NCBI GenBank assembly: GCA_029931535.1
Contig: JAQPZY010001242.1
Location: 1,116,001 to 1,180,000, forward strand
Source: Margaritifera margaritifera
Taxonomy: Eukaryota > Mollusca > Bivalvia > Unionida > Margaritiferidae
Direction of reading: 5' to 3'
DNA: 64,000 nucleotides
A program made the translations under genes and the position numbers. Each line of letters starts with the position of its first letter. Within the stretch, counting starts at the first letter, position 1. Shown piece after piece: positions 46,752-60,900 of this stretch. The notes below the pieces were generated by a model. It was given only the letters and a program-made list of their open reading frames with translations. It was not told where the DNA came from and made no database searches.

Positions 46752-49700
46752 CTGAAACCAGAAATTGTTGTCAGCTAAATACTTTTTTCCCACTTTAACA
46801 GCTGATCATGTTTAATGGTTTAAATCGATCATAAACTTCGGAGGTACATACATCACATCACGCTAGTTTCATTCCAGCTCAATTGTAGGGAACATTCGGA
46901 ATGGTTGAAATATGTAGAAAAGAGACATAGAAAATAGTTTACTATTACAATTACGTATGCGTAATTTTTTCCTTCAAGGCAAATTGGTAGACTATCATAT
47001 TACGAAGAAAATATAGCACTAAAAATTAAAATTCAGCCGTAACACGAGGATTAAAACAAGTAAAACAGCATTATACTACACAAACCAAACAAACTATAAC
47101 TACCATTGATTGTTTAACATACTTTTAAAAAATGCACGGGGATTGCAAGAGCAAGTCGATGTACAAGTGTATTTAAAAATTCTGAATATTAGTGCGTTGT
47201 ACAAAAAAAGTTCTTTATTAGTGAACTGTACGTCAGAGCTTCCCGTCAAAGTTATCACCATGCACCTCTACAGACTTTCTCAGTTTGATTATCCAATTAT
47301 TAAGTGCCATTTTATATTCACTTTTTGGTATGTTGTTCATACACTGGAAAAATGCACTTCCAACAGCATGGTGGTTTTCAAATCATCTGCCCTCTAAGCG
47401 AATCTTTGATAACAGGATTCAGCCAAAAATTGCATGGAACCAATCAGGATGTGGCAAAGTTTGGATGCTGTGCTCCTTCAGGAAGTCTGTCGCGACGCCG
47501 GATTTATGCGCCGGTGCGTTGTCATGGAGTACATGTATACCTCGGGTATCGGTGTGCGGACGGGTGGTTTGGTAGTGTTCCACAACATTTGGCGACACTT
47601 TGGGGGCATACAAATATCCAGTGACACTAGCAGAGTCAGGCATATGTACCTGGACGACCGGGCCTTTTGAATCGAAAAATAATGTGTATCAAACTCTCTT
47701 GACAGTCCGGCTACGTCGAGTGATTTGAGGTCTCTGCTCGTTTTCTCCTAACCAAACTTTATTATTTTCTCTTGAGTCGGGTTCAAGAACGTAAAACCGT
47801 GTTTCTTCACTTGTGACAATCTCATTCAAACGTCTCTGGTCACTCTTTTCATATCTGGTGAGTAGCTCTTTTGAGAATTCAACCCGAGTCTGGTTTTGAT
47901 CAGCCGTCAGCAAATGCGGAACCCACCTTGGGCAAACTGTTCTGAGCCTGAAATGAATTTTCCATATATTAAAAACAGCTGACGAATTAATGCCCGTGAT
48001 AATAGCAATATATTCCAGTATGTATCGAGGATCCTCATCAATTGCTTCCTTCACAGCATCCACTTTAAGCTCACCAACCGCAGACAACGGCCTTCCAGAA
48101 CGTGGGTCATCTTCCATGGATTCGTGACCTTCTTTAAAACGATGAAACCACCTCAAAATGGTAGGATATGACAGAGAATTACATCCGTAAAGTTTGATCC
48201 AAGTCGGCCTTCATATCAGTCAGAGAGTACCATAAGAGCGATCGGACTTTACAGTATGCTCTTTACAGGGTAGCAGAATTGTTCTCCTTCGTCGACATAC
48301 GTACAGCTGCAGATGACTGCACAAAACGTTATTTTGTCTATCAATCGGCATTCAATTTATTGACAGGTTCAAAGAAACAAAAAAGTTACAACAAAATATT
48401 CAGAACTTTTCAAATACCCCTCGTATAATGATCAAGGTATAGATGGATCAATCATATACGTTTTTCTTATACCAGGGGTAGTCTGTGACACGGCAATTAA
48501 ATATAATATATTGCCTTTGGAATATGAAACATTTCAAGCATAGAAATAAATTATTATAAAAAGTTTTGTGAGTTCTCGTCGTTTTTAGCATCGAAAAGGA
48601 AAGTTATCTAATTGCTTACCTCTGTACACGGAGGTAGCCCATCCCATGTTGTAACCTATGACGACTTTATCGATGGGAAACTGGGGTCGATAAAGGTCCT
48701 TACTTGAGACGGGCTGGGGCATCTGCACGTTGTATGTTTCATTCAGCCATTCCTCCGATACTATGCTCCGCCCATTGGTGACCTTTCCCATGTTCAGGTG
48801 AAACAAAATCCACTTGGACATGTCCACCGGCGTGGAGTAAATGGACCCCGCTGGACCCGCAGGGTGAACAGATCTTTTTAAAAAGAAGAGATTATAAGGC
48901 TTATGTTCTGGTAAAAGAAAATACCGGTACATGTTTAGTTCATCGAGCAAGCGTCTGAGTCCAAGAAGTACAAATCATCTTCTTATATTAAAAAACAGGA
49001 AGAACAATTCCATTAGAGGATTCAGATTCAGACGGGTGCAAATAATTCCTCTTTCCACAATTCAGATGGAGATCCTTTCCTGCTAAAGAGTGATAAGTCA
49101 TCAGCAACCCACAACCTCCTGACAGACCTCCTTTGATGGGGATACTACAGCTACTCTCCTCACAAAATGTATCTTAGATCCACAGATGCATTTTTTAAAG
49201 TTGTTTTAAAAATGACACTGAAACTGGAACCCAATGCTGCATCTAAAAAAATATATTAATGCAAACGGCCTAAAACGGGTAAAAAGAGTTCCTTCAATTC
49301 GAGCTTCAAATAGTCCATACCATTACTTCATTCTTTTTATGGGACCAGTATGTTTTCGATTTACCCTAAAAAGCTTACACGTTCATAATTTATTCTTTTG
49401 GCGACAATGTATATATATGGAAACGCTTTTATATGCTAAGAAAACGATTCAGAATTTTTTTTACTGAAATAAGCAGATGACCAGAAGTCACTTGAGAGAC
49501 AGAAGCATGCCCACCCCTTCTGATATATCGTTTTTAAGAACATGACGGCAGATGTAACATTTCGAGCGCCTAAAATTTTCGAGTGTGAATCGAAAGCACA
49601 CGGTTGTGTAAGGTATTCAAGTAAGGTATAAGTAAAAGTTATGAAAGTAAGGTACAAAATTACTGTTGCTCGAATAGAAGGAGGTCTTTTATAGCTATTT

Positions 49701-52700
49701 TTAGGAACTTTGCATTAATACATTTTTTTTGTCATGCAGCATCTGCACAAGTCTCATTGCCATTTGAAAACAACTATAGTGCTACAAAGAGATTATTGCA
49801 ATTCAGTATGGTATTTCATCAAAACCATGGAAATGCTACTGACATTGACCAAAACAAGATTTACTTGGAATGATTTAGTGGAATCTCCCAATACACATCA
49901 GATCTCCCAATACACATCAGATCTCCCAATACACATCAGCCAAATGAACTTTTATATGCTAGTTCAAACGATACAATAGCAAAGGACAGGAAGAAATAGA
50001 TACATCATAATCTGGAAGCCTGATAAGCAAATACCCATTCGGACCAAATGATTGGGATTCACAACTAAGAATAGGCAAGCAGTAACCATTAAAGACCGAA
50101 TCAGTTATATGGAGTTTTGTAAGCTGCTCTGACAGGAGAATACGAAGAAAGAGATACAACATGTATACGCAAATGCCCAATCAAACTTTATGATCGGGAT
50201 TCACAACAATGACTAGACGAGCGGAGACCGCTTATATTAGTTGCAGATATTCAAAATTTAACTCTCAACTGTGGAAGTAGAAAATGGGGCACGGTGGCGG
50301 ATCCAGAAATATCGCTGAAAGGTGGGGGAGGGGGAGAGGGCGTAAACAAGTAGGCGAGGGGTCTGTGGGATGGAACCCGGCAGCTGCTACATTTTAAGTG
50401 TTTCCAGGGCATACTTTTAACCATCTAACTGGAAAGAAAATTTACCCTAGGAAACGTTCCGGTTGTTTCGCGATCATTTTTGGGTGGGGTGGCGTGAGGT
50501 TCGGCCGCTCTGGCCCGCCCTCTTCGCGTGGATCCGCCCTAGGGGCAACCAGAGCACATGGAGTCAAAGTGTACCACAAATGTTTTAATCCCGTATGGTG
50601 AAGGTTTCACTGGAGAAGAGAGACCCCAACGAGAAAGACTCACATAGCACTTGATCAGAATATCTTCTGTTCTCCATGTACATTGAACAAGGGCACAACA
50701 CATAATGATCTGGAAAAATACGCAACTCATATCGTCTGATGAAATAGCCATCAAGAGATATATCAAGGGAGCAATTCAGACAAAAAACTGGGAAACATTC
50801 CTACAAAATATGGATGGGGGCAATACTCTGTCACACATGAAAGACTGTTTTCATTCATGCAAATGACTAAATATTTTGTGATTACTGAGCTTAGAAGCCT
50901 TGTAATAATGCATCTGGATAAAGTTGGAAAATTCCGAACGAAATAGTTCAAGTAAGTTACTCGTAATCTGCAATTTTAAATATATCATTACAGAATTTGT
51001 TATGACTAATTGCCACCTGTGGAGATAAGGCGTGAAGATTGCACTGAATAAACAAAACAAAAAAAAACCTGACCAACTAATAATTATCTAAATTTATTCC
51101 ACATGTACATAAAAGGCTGACTAGGACCTAGAAGACTTGGAATGTTTTGTAGATAACCTTGTAAAACGACCCATTTATCAGGTAATAAAGAGATTGACTG
51201 AATGGATATCAATACCGACTTTGAGATTCTAAAATTAGTCCGCTAAAGCCTATCTCCTTTGAAGGTAGGTAATTCATATTAGTATAATCATTTTTTCTTT
51301 ATCCTTTAAAACATACATGTTACTACCTGAACATATTATAGTTACTGATAATTAGGAAAACCGCTAACCACAGGCACTTTGAAATTCTCCAATGTATAAA
51401 TATAAATAACGCTAATAAAAAGTATGAATAATTTTTAAAAGATATTCGTTCTCAGTAAATCATATTCGTACTCAGTAAAGCACTGAACTTACAACAAGAG
51501 CTGTATGTCGACCTCTGTTAGACTACCGTTCAGTAGGACGTAAGGTGATGCTAAATCATAAAGGTCGTCCAGCTGATCAACAAATCCAGTATTGTGCATG
51601 CACAATGGAGTTAATATGATATCCTGCACTAGTGTTTCCCAATCCTTTCCGCCGAGGACTTCAGCCACGTGGCCAGCCAACGTATACATATAGTTACTGT
51701 AGAGGAATTTGGACCGGAACCATTTGGTAGCGGGAATGAACTGAAGTCGTCTGCAAAAATAAAATGTTTCCCATTATAAATAGGATACTTGATGCTATAT
51801 TGTATCCACCGATCAATGCATGTCAAGGAGAGGCTATTATATTCATTTAAAAGGCAAATCTTTTCCGCACAGGGTATTCGGACCTCTGGAACGCGTAATA
51901 CCACAACGGAACACCACCACATCGATAACTGGTAATGGAGGCAGGTGAACCAACCAATGTATCGGCTCAAGGTGTAAAATAAATAATCAAAATAAATTAC
52001 AGTTTCAAAATCATGGAAAACTACACTGGCTTGCTCAATGTTAAACCATCTCCGCTAACCAAGGGTCGTCGATCAACTTGATTGCACAGGGGCTCGTATT
52101 GTTGCTTAAAATTTACCTATCAGTCATACATGTACTATATAAATACTACAAGGGAGGACACTTCTCTCCTTTCTCGCGCGACCTATTTAATAATTGACGC
52201 TGATATTTCAAGCTACACTTCGCATAGCGTAATAAATTTGGTACCGATGACTAGCTCAGGCATTCGACTTTTTATGCCTACACAAACTTTGACTTATTAC
52301 CACACCTGAAGGAATTCGAGACCATTTTCCCACGCTACCGGTCGACATGGCCATGATCGCGCCCGCTTAATATGCAGGTACAACGCACTGAATGGAATTC
52401 TTCCCCCTTATTGGTTGACTGAAAATCAGATTATCCGTAGGCGTAGTACGTCATTTAAGGCGCATTATTTAGGAAAAAATAAAAGCCTGGAATAAGTGGT
52501 TCGGTTTATCCACGGGACAAGGTCTAAACTTAAATATTTTTAAGTTTTCTTGTTGACTACCCGTATATATTGGAGGAGACTGGGTGGATAGATAGATAGA
52601 TAGATATTAATAATAAAGACAAAACCAGTGTAGGTATATTATTGAGTGGAATATGTCACAAATAAATTGATAACTTACATTTTGTTCTTCATCGTGTCAT

Positions 52701-54860
52701 AATCATCCATATAAATATATAATGATTGGCATTTTAAATCAGTTTGATATGATAAATCCATGAATTATATCATAGGTTACATAGCAGCATAAAAATAGTA
52801 GCCCAGAATGATCCGATTCACAATATCCCGTAATATGTTAATTTCACACGTCTCACAAATAAACAATGAAAGTCAAGTCCACACTTTTGTGATTTATAGT
52901 ATCCTATAAAGGTCACTGTCTAGTGCCATCTGGTAAAAAGCCCAAGAATTCATCCGCATCGTCTGAGTGACCAATTATAGTGCTGAAATCCTCGATCGTC
53001 GTCAAGTCATCGTGAAAATCGTCCGACTCCAATTCCTCGTCTTTACTGTCATATGCGGGTGCTTATGTGGAGATTGAGCATGGACTCTATAAGTGATATT
53101 TCGATCATACAGTCTGTGAAATCTATTAAAGGCTGCAACAGGTGTCAATTGTGCGGCAAGATCAAAGGGAGTTCAAATAACCACCCTCTGTTACTTGGCA
53201 CTGAACAAGTATCAACTACGCGGCTCAATCAAAGGGTGCTAAGGGATTAAGGTCAAACACGTATATGTAAGACGTGTAGGACTCTACTTGGCACTGAAAA
53301 AGTATCAAATTAACAAGGTATAAATCATAAACCAGAGAGAGAGAGAGAGAGACTGCAGATGTAGGGAAAGAAGATATTTGATAATGCATGTATTTAAAGT
53401 GACAACAGTCATACCTTTGCACTGAGCGTCATGCAAAGACTGTGGAAGTAGCTAAGATTGATGCTATTAGTAAAAGAGAAAATCAGCGACTGTTAACGTG
53501 GGTTTAGTAAGATGAATATCATCAAAACTGACATCAGGAATAAACTTGGTATCTCAAACTGCATTCAGCAAGTGGGCAGCCGTAAAATCACGACGCATAC
53601 TCAAGTGACATTCGATTTTATTATTTTTATGAAACACCATTTTAATAGTGCAAAACATTATAAATAACCTATTGAAAGAGTCATGTAATGATTTATTCTG
53701 TAATATTGTGGTATTGACATGGAAAAATTCTGACTCCTTGCTTGGCGACATTTTTTTAAAAATTGGCGACAACTTTTTTAAAGCCAGCACCATCCCTGCA
53801 GACCGTTATGTGCATATGTTATGCTATAAAGCCTTAATATACCTTTAGCATATTTTACAATTACAGCACAGGGTTTTTCTTTTGTTTTGTTTGCTTTGCG
53901 CAAAGTAATCTATTTCTTTGTTTGGTTGGATGGTAGGTTGTTGTTGTTGTTGTTGTTTTTTTAAATTAGCCCATGGAATCGATAGCTTTTACTTTAAGGT
54001 ATTTAATTCGGATCAACCAGACAAACAATGGCAACATTTACGCGTGTTCCGGATGAATGTGATAATTGGGGTGAAAACGCACAGTACAAATGAAGCTTCC
54101 TTCTGTACCGGATTGGACAGCAACTCCATCCAATGGACTGAAGAGTTCTCACCATCAATTTTTAAGGTGTAGTGGTAAATATACAAGCAGTTTCTTCTTG
54201 TAACTTCCAAAGTCTTGAACACCAGTATAGCAGTAGTATTCACAGAGGTACTGTATAGGCTGTCAGAAATAAGGGAAGTGTTAATTTATTAATAATTCTT
54301 CTTTAAGTTTGGTCACATTATCTTAACAAGCACTGGTGTCGTGGAACTTCTAAACAACTTTTGAAAAGGGTCATAGAGTAATGAATGTGTAAAGGCAACA
54401 TCAATTAATGTGCAGTGGGAACACTGAAGCTGACAGGAACCTATATTTGTTGCGGTCCTTTTTTCAGCTTGGAAATTCAGCATGGGAGTATGCCCCCAAA
54501 ATGAAGTTCAGTATCATTCTGAAGCTTGACAGCATTCGTTTGTTTGTACTCAAATCGCATACTTCACTCCAATTTGGTAAATTCTCCCATAATTCTATGT
54601 CTTTTCGGAAATTGTCCTCTGGCCCAGGGAGAAGATTGGATTCATGATATATATCCATCCGTTCGGCGTCATCATATCGCATACTTCACTCCAATTTGGT
54701 AAATTCTCCCATAATTCTTTGTCTTTTCGGAAATTGTCCTCTGACCCAGGGAGAAGATTGGATTCATGATATATATCCGTCCGTTCGGCGTCATCATATC
54801 GGTTAACGTTTGCGTTTATATCAGCTTCTGAGACACTATAAACTGCAGAGTCATATAACT

Positions 54861-54934
<74 letters not shown>

Positions 54935-57900
54935 CGTACATTAGCTTTTTTAATCGGCCTTCCTGTTCCCGGGCGAGAGCGCGTATGAGTGCATAAAGCC
55001 CATCATAAATCTCTTTCCTATAAGCAAGTTTTCAATTCCATTGCGTTCCTAAAGAACACATTCGCTCAATTAGAATTGCGGTCGAGTATCCAGGTTAAGC
55101 ATTCAAGCCTATTCCTAATTAGCTCATAATTAAACTCGGGGGCCTCTGTGAAACGTTTTCCTAATTCCTGGAAATTACAGCAGAAGAATCAGCTTTTGAT
55201 GTAAGTGCTTTCTGTGAGATAACATATCCTGATAATCACAGTCATCATAATTATCCAGGAAATCTAGCTATATTCTAAGTTACGTATGCACGTCTTCTCT
55301 GGCAATTTCTCATAATGATCAAGAAAATGTAGCTGTATTTTACGTTACATATGCACGTCTTCCCTAGCAGTTTCTCGGGAATACAAGTTCTTAACCAAGG
55401 ATAGCAAAGTTATACAAAAGTTGCATTTGATTATGGAATCAAGAGACAGCAATTGACCTGATATTTTAAATCCTACGTACAGAATTGTGTCACTGATATT
55501 TTTGTTCAACGAGATTGAAGTGGAAAATCTAACTTTCTTCACAGATTTTATGGACGACTCTTGATCCTGTAAATATCCTGCTCTTTTTATTATTTCGGAG
55601 ATGTATATTTTAAAGGAGGGAAAGCTTTGAATGCAATTTATATTACATCTCCAATCTAGACATGTCACTGATGATTTGGTACAACTTGGCTGCGATATTC
55701 AAGTTTCCAATGGCAGCAGCCATCTTAGATTCCACGTCTATTTGCACGGGTGGCCCAAGTCAACCGTCTGCTCATGCCCCCGCCCCTTACGAACCATGGA
55801 GACGGATAGCGATGCAGGTTAAAGCAGGTTCTTAAATCAAACAATTTGTTCAGAATGTTTCCGTGCAAAAATCAACGATTCTACGAACGTATTCAGCGGA
55901 TCAGCTTTCTATAGCACACAATAACTTCCATTCCTTTTACGCCGTATTCTGTTTTATAAACTGGTTAAATAGACGAGAGAGAGAGAGAGAGAAAGAGAGA
56001 GATTAAAAATTAAAAGTTGTCTCCATCCGTCCAGTAGTATTAGTAATTTTACCAGCCAAGGATATTAGCAAGATATGATGACGACCAGTAACGGGGGAAA
56101 ATGATTCCAAAGTCACACCAGAACTGAGCGAAGAAATGGTCTGAATCCTGTTGGTTGACCTCAGACCATCGTCGGGCGATAATCCGCTACGCTCATTCAT
56201 CACCGGGTGATCAAGGAGCATAGCGGATCATCGCCCGTGGCTTGCGACGATGGTCACAGATCGCCGTCCATGAATCTAGTGTTCCTTAGGGTTTGATTCT
56301 GTCTGTACAGACTTACACTATGTACACTGTCTTGTGCAGATGACAATCTCTCTCTATTACACAGAGGATATATACATATTTTGAACAGATATAATGAAAT
56401 ATTTCACGAGTGAAGTGTAAAAATTATGTATTTTCACGTGTGGCGAAGGAAATATTTCACAAGTGAAGTGGAAACATTATATTGTCACGAGTGATCCTTC
56501 AGTTGTTAATAAAGAAACAAAATTACAGTTCAAAATTACCAAGCAGTTTATGTCTCTTTTTAAAAAACATGAGCGTCTAAGTGACAGAACTTTATTCTGA
56601 ATGTGTGCTACAAGCAGTTGAAATCAGTCACTTTCTTGCAGAAGCGCCTGATCTTGTGTTTACGTCATTTTTCAAGGATTCGCTAAAGGTAACGGAAAAT
56701 ACAGAATTATAAGCCTTTAGCCAGCAACTCCAGCACTGTTATTATTAACTTTTTATCTTTATTCGCTAAATTCAATACAGAAATGACTGAAATAACAACT
56801 CAAAACTAGGCTGGCGCCTGAGAAAAACGGTCTTTGCAGGCAGTGGCGTTGTTTACCTACGACACTGATGATCAGTTTACTATCCCACTACAACGTCACG
56901 CACATAAACACACCCTATAGGTGCGTTACCACTCTGCGCCATCGCTGCTAAGTACGTAATTTACTATACAATTTTGTATATTATCCTTACGTCGACCAGT
57001 TTGGCGGACAGGTATATATGTTAAGAGTCTAACAAAATAGTTCCGAACACTTGACACTTTACCTTTATTTGTTGTGATGACTTGCTAAGGTCAGTCTGCT
57101 ATACCTCTTTGATTGTAATTTGAACTAAGTAAGCTTCTTTGTAAACATGTGTTAACATGATCTTTTGCAAAATGTGAAATTGACCATGCCCATTGGAGCA
57201 CTTCCGTTGTCAAATCTTTAGCTTCGGAAGTGCAAAGTTCTTGCACGTTGCCTAGCGGTTCAATTTCGGAGGTAAATAATTCTTGCATGTAGTCCGCAAT
57301 CCCATAATGCCTAAAAGGAAGTGATCGGTTTTGAAAACACCGAACTTATGATGTTTGGCGCGTTGCATGCTGGGTCTGTTCAAATTACTTAAGTCTAGGG
57401 TCAAGGCCCTCGAAAAATTGATTGGCGTGTATCCGAGACTCACAACAGTTTGGATTTGGTTTAGCCAAGCCCACATTAAGATGTTTTACCTGGAAGCTTT
57501 GGTTCATTTTTTAAAAATTTGTATATTTTTTGTAATTTTTTTTTTTTTTATTTAAATTTTTTTTTTTTTTTGTGGTGCAGTTAGTGTAACGTTTCTTACC
57601 TAAGGACACAATACAGCAGCCGATCCTGCCTACCCTCCCGACACTTTTTATTGCTGTCAATCAGAGACGCACAATAATATTTTGGTTTGGCTAGGCATCA
57701 AAGAAAACAATATTTTGGTTTGGTTTGGCTTAGTCCGCTTTCATTTTTTTTCTTCCTAAAAGACGCTAAGCTATTTATTGGTATGCATCAGAGACGCACA
57801 ACAATATTTTGGTTTTGGTTGGGCTAAGTTATTTTGTCTCACAAAAGGCACTTGTGAGCTCTAAAATCAACTACTCCTAAAAGGGATTTCAGAGCTTTAA

Positions 57901-60900
57901 CATCAAATACTCGTTATTGGTGTGCATAAGAGACACAAAACACTGTTTCTGTTTGGCTGGGGCAAGCGTGTTTGCAAGATTTTTTATTTTGCGCCTGAAA
58001 GGCACTTCTGAGCTGTAAAGTTATTACTTAGTTGGTCCCCAATATTAAAGCATTTTAAATTTTCCTTTACACACCCCTGGATTTCCCTAAACTGTAAGAT
58101 TCATGCATTTTACCCGGGAATTTTATACTAATTCGGGACACCACTGGTGGCTGACGCATACTTAATGTTAAAAAAAGCAACAGACTGAAGGAAAATAATC
58201 ATACCGAGTGAGAAAAGCTCCACAGATTACTCCTATAGCCCGTTCTGACACAGGACTATCATATAAAAGAGACAAGGTGAGTAACTTCCAAACACTCCGT
58301 TCCACACCTGACCCTCTATCTCAGGCTGCTATTCTCGTCCATTTTACTCTTAATATATTTTTCTATTCATCAAGCCATCGTTGAATTGATTTTTCTGTAT
58401 TGCACAAAACTGAAGTTACGGGCCCCGAAATGTAAGAATTGCGCGAATTTCGCCTGCCCCGACAAAGTTAGTATAATTTTCTGGTACTTGCATTGTTATG
58501 CGATTATACAACACATTCCTTCGTTAATTTGAGAACAGTGGTAGATGCATAGGTAAGTTTCTACTTACCATTCACTCGAATCAACCATAGGAATCATGTT
58601 CCAAGGAAGAATTACACATTGTCTGCAAAAGTCCACTCGGATCATATTCAATAAACACTGTTTCTCAAAACCTCCTGACTGAAGAGCTCCTGCGCGGCAC
58701 ACAATTCAATGGCAAAAGATGATTGGCTCAAAAGTTAAAACTTAAGTAACATAACGATTCACTGTGCAATTTTGCATAATATCTTAGGGTCGACTTGCTT
58801 GGCGGACACATATATATGTTCAGAGCCAAACACAATTGTTCCAAACACTTGACGTCTTTACTTTGTTTATTGTGATCACTTACTGAATTCAATCTTGTCT
58901 TGATCTGTAATTTGAACTAAGAATAATTCTTCGTAAAAATGTGTTATGTGTTTTTGTAAAACGTAAATTTGTCCATACTTATTGGAGCACTTCCGTTGTC
59001 AAACTCTTTATTTTCGGAGGTGTGTACTTCTTGCATGCAGTTTGCAATCCAATAATGCCTAAATGGAAGTGATTGGTTTTTAAAAACACCGGAACTTTTG
59101 GAGTTTGGGTGTGAACCTTCATAACAAAACAAATAATCACAAATATCTCTGAAATATACAAATGGAGACGGAAATATTATAATGGGATCGAACCCTCGGG
59201 TCGTTATAGTAGATTCTTAAAACAGCAAACATTATTGACAGATTGAGCTAGTTCTTTTATCACATTAAATATTGTATTCAGGGAAGGAAGGTATGTGAAT
59301 AACAAGGCCATTCAAATACTTGGTATGCTTCATTTAACAAAATACTACTAGTGGAAAATTAATGTACATAGCTCATTTTGATTGAATCAATAAATAAGAT
59401 TGGGTTCGAGAATCACGTTAAGATAATATGGCTTAATTATAATTTCATTAGTGCATATATCGTACTGATTAAGTAGAGTTAATTAATAACGGAATCGAAC
59501 AGGTACCCAAAGTTAACGCACTCGTCAGTTTAGCTTCATTTTTCTGGGAAAATCAATACGTTTACTTCCGTATACTGATTTAATAATTAAATTCTTGTGA
59601 AGCCCCCTCCATTTATGGTAAATCCCATCGATTTAAAAGAAAACGCTGGGGATATTGTGAAATACTTTGTGTATTCGTCAATCAGTCCGTCCGTCTTCCG
59701 TTGAGCTCTCTCCATGTTAAACTCTTAGTTGAAATTCACTAAATTTGGAAGTATATACTAGTCTCTGTAGTAATGGAAGCCGTTCAGTGGTTAGCGTGTA
59801 GGACTCGCAACCGAAAGGTTGCGGGTTTGAATTCTACCAGCGGCTACCGTGGTGCGTCAAGGCACTTTACTCCAACTGCCTCGGCACTAAATAACCTTTT
59901 TGTGTTGCTGTGCCGTAAAACACCAAACCAAACCCTATAGTAACCATATTTAAGAGGGGTCAGATATGCTAAAATTTCAATTACAGTGACATTTGCAGAA
60001 TTTTTGGTCGAACTGCCGTCATGGCATTGTGACACGTACATATGTATCGGATCTCGGGTAACGACCCCTAGGTCACGCTCCAGGGTGAGTGTTGTTGTGG
60101 GGAGTATAAAGTATAAATTGACTGTTTCATATTATACAAGATGTGAAAAGCGTCGGCATTGGTACTGGCCGGCAACAGAAATTATTCTAGCTAAAAATGT
60201 TCAAAATATTGCAATGTTGAATGGAGACTTGCTAAGTGATTTATCTATTAAAATGCTCGATTACAAAGCTTTGCTTTACTACAGAGTTTTAAGAGCTCAC
60301 AGCATTTAAAACAGAGGTTTGAATATTATTTCACAGAGAGGTTGTTTTTTTTTTTTTACAGATCTATGTATATTATATCACATTAAATGAGTCTACATCT
60401 TTCTTTATTGAAGAAGCCTTCTGTTAAAAGAAATAATAACTACCTCTACATATACGTATCATAATGTATCCGATCTATGTAACGGGGCTTTTCAAATCAT
60501 GTTTAAAATGAATCCAAGGAGAGAGAGAGAGAGAGAGAGGTATTAAGTGGAAAGTTTCAAAACTAAAAAGCAACACACATTTCGTCACGTAGATAACGAA
60601 CAAAGTATATTTTTTTTTAAGAGCTATGCATATTACTCATATTAATTGAATCTACATCTATATGGAGGAATATCTTTTTTGAAACAGGGAATAGCTTCCA
60701 CAGCACATCCTCAATTAGGTGATCTATGCTACGAAGCTTTTCAAATCATGTCTAAATCAAATCTAGACCGAGTTTCCTCTGAATTTTATAAAAATGGTTT
60801 TATTAATTAGCTTTTTTTTGGTACATTTTCAAGACAGAGCGTGATGCACATAAATAATTTACATAGAAGAATATCAAAAATTGCCAGCGTTTTTGAGGAC

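Larger units (their letters stand above)
46752..48619 (-). other. Intron holding a mariner element
   Basis: Flanked by GTAAGC at the donor and TTTCAG at the acceptor. Apart from the mariner (47164-48424) no coding sequence was recognised. Confidence 0.8.
48874..51492 (-). other. Intron with MITE and short repeats
   Basis: The donor TT|GTAAGT lies at its 5' side (high coordinate). It contains the 19-bp repeat at 49888 and the inverted-end element at 50290-50542. Otherwise no gene. Confidence 0.75.

Noticed and set aside
47304..47624. Plus-strand ORFs of 78-106 codons
   Set aside because: Antisense shadows of the mariner transposase.
56940..59110. LTR retrotransposon
   Set aside because: No TG/CA termini, primer-binding site, polypurine tract or gag/pol sequence could be seen between the direct repeats, so I did not annotate it as one.
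59774..59850. Functional tRNA gene
   Set aside because: A and B boxes are present, but the 3' half continues into the SINE body shared with two other copies and no proper acceptor stem closes.
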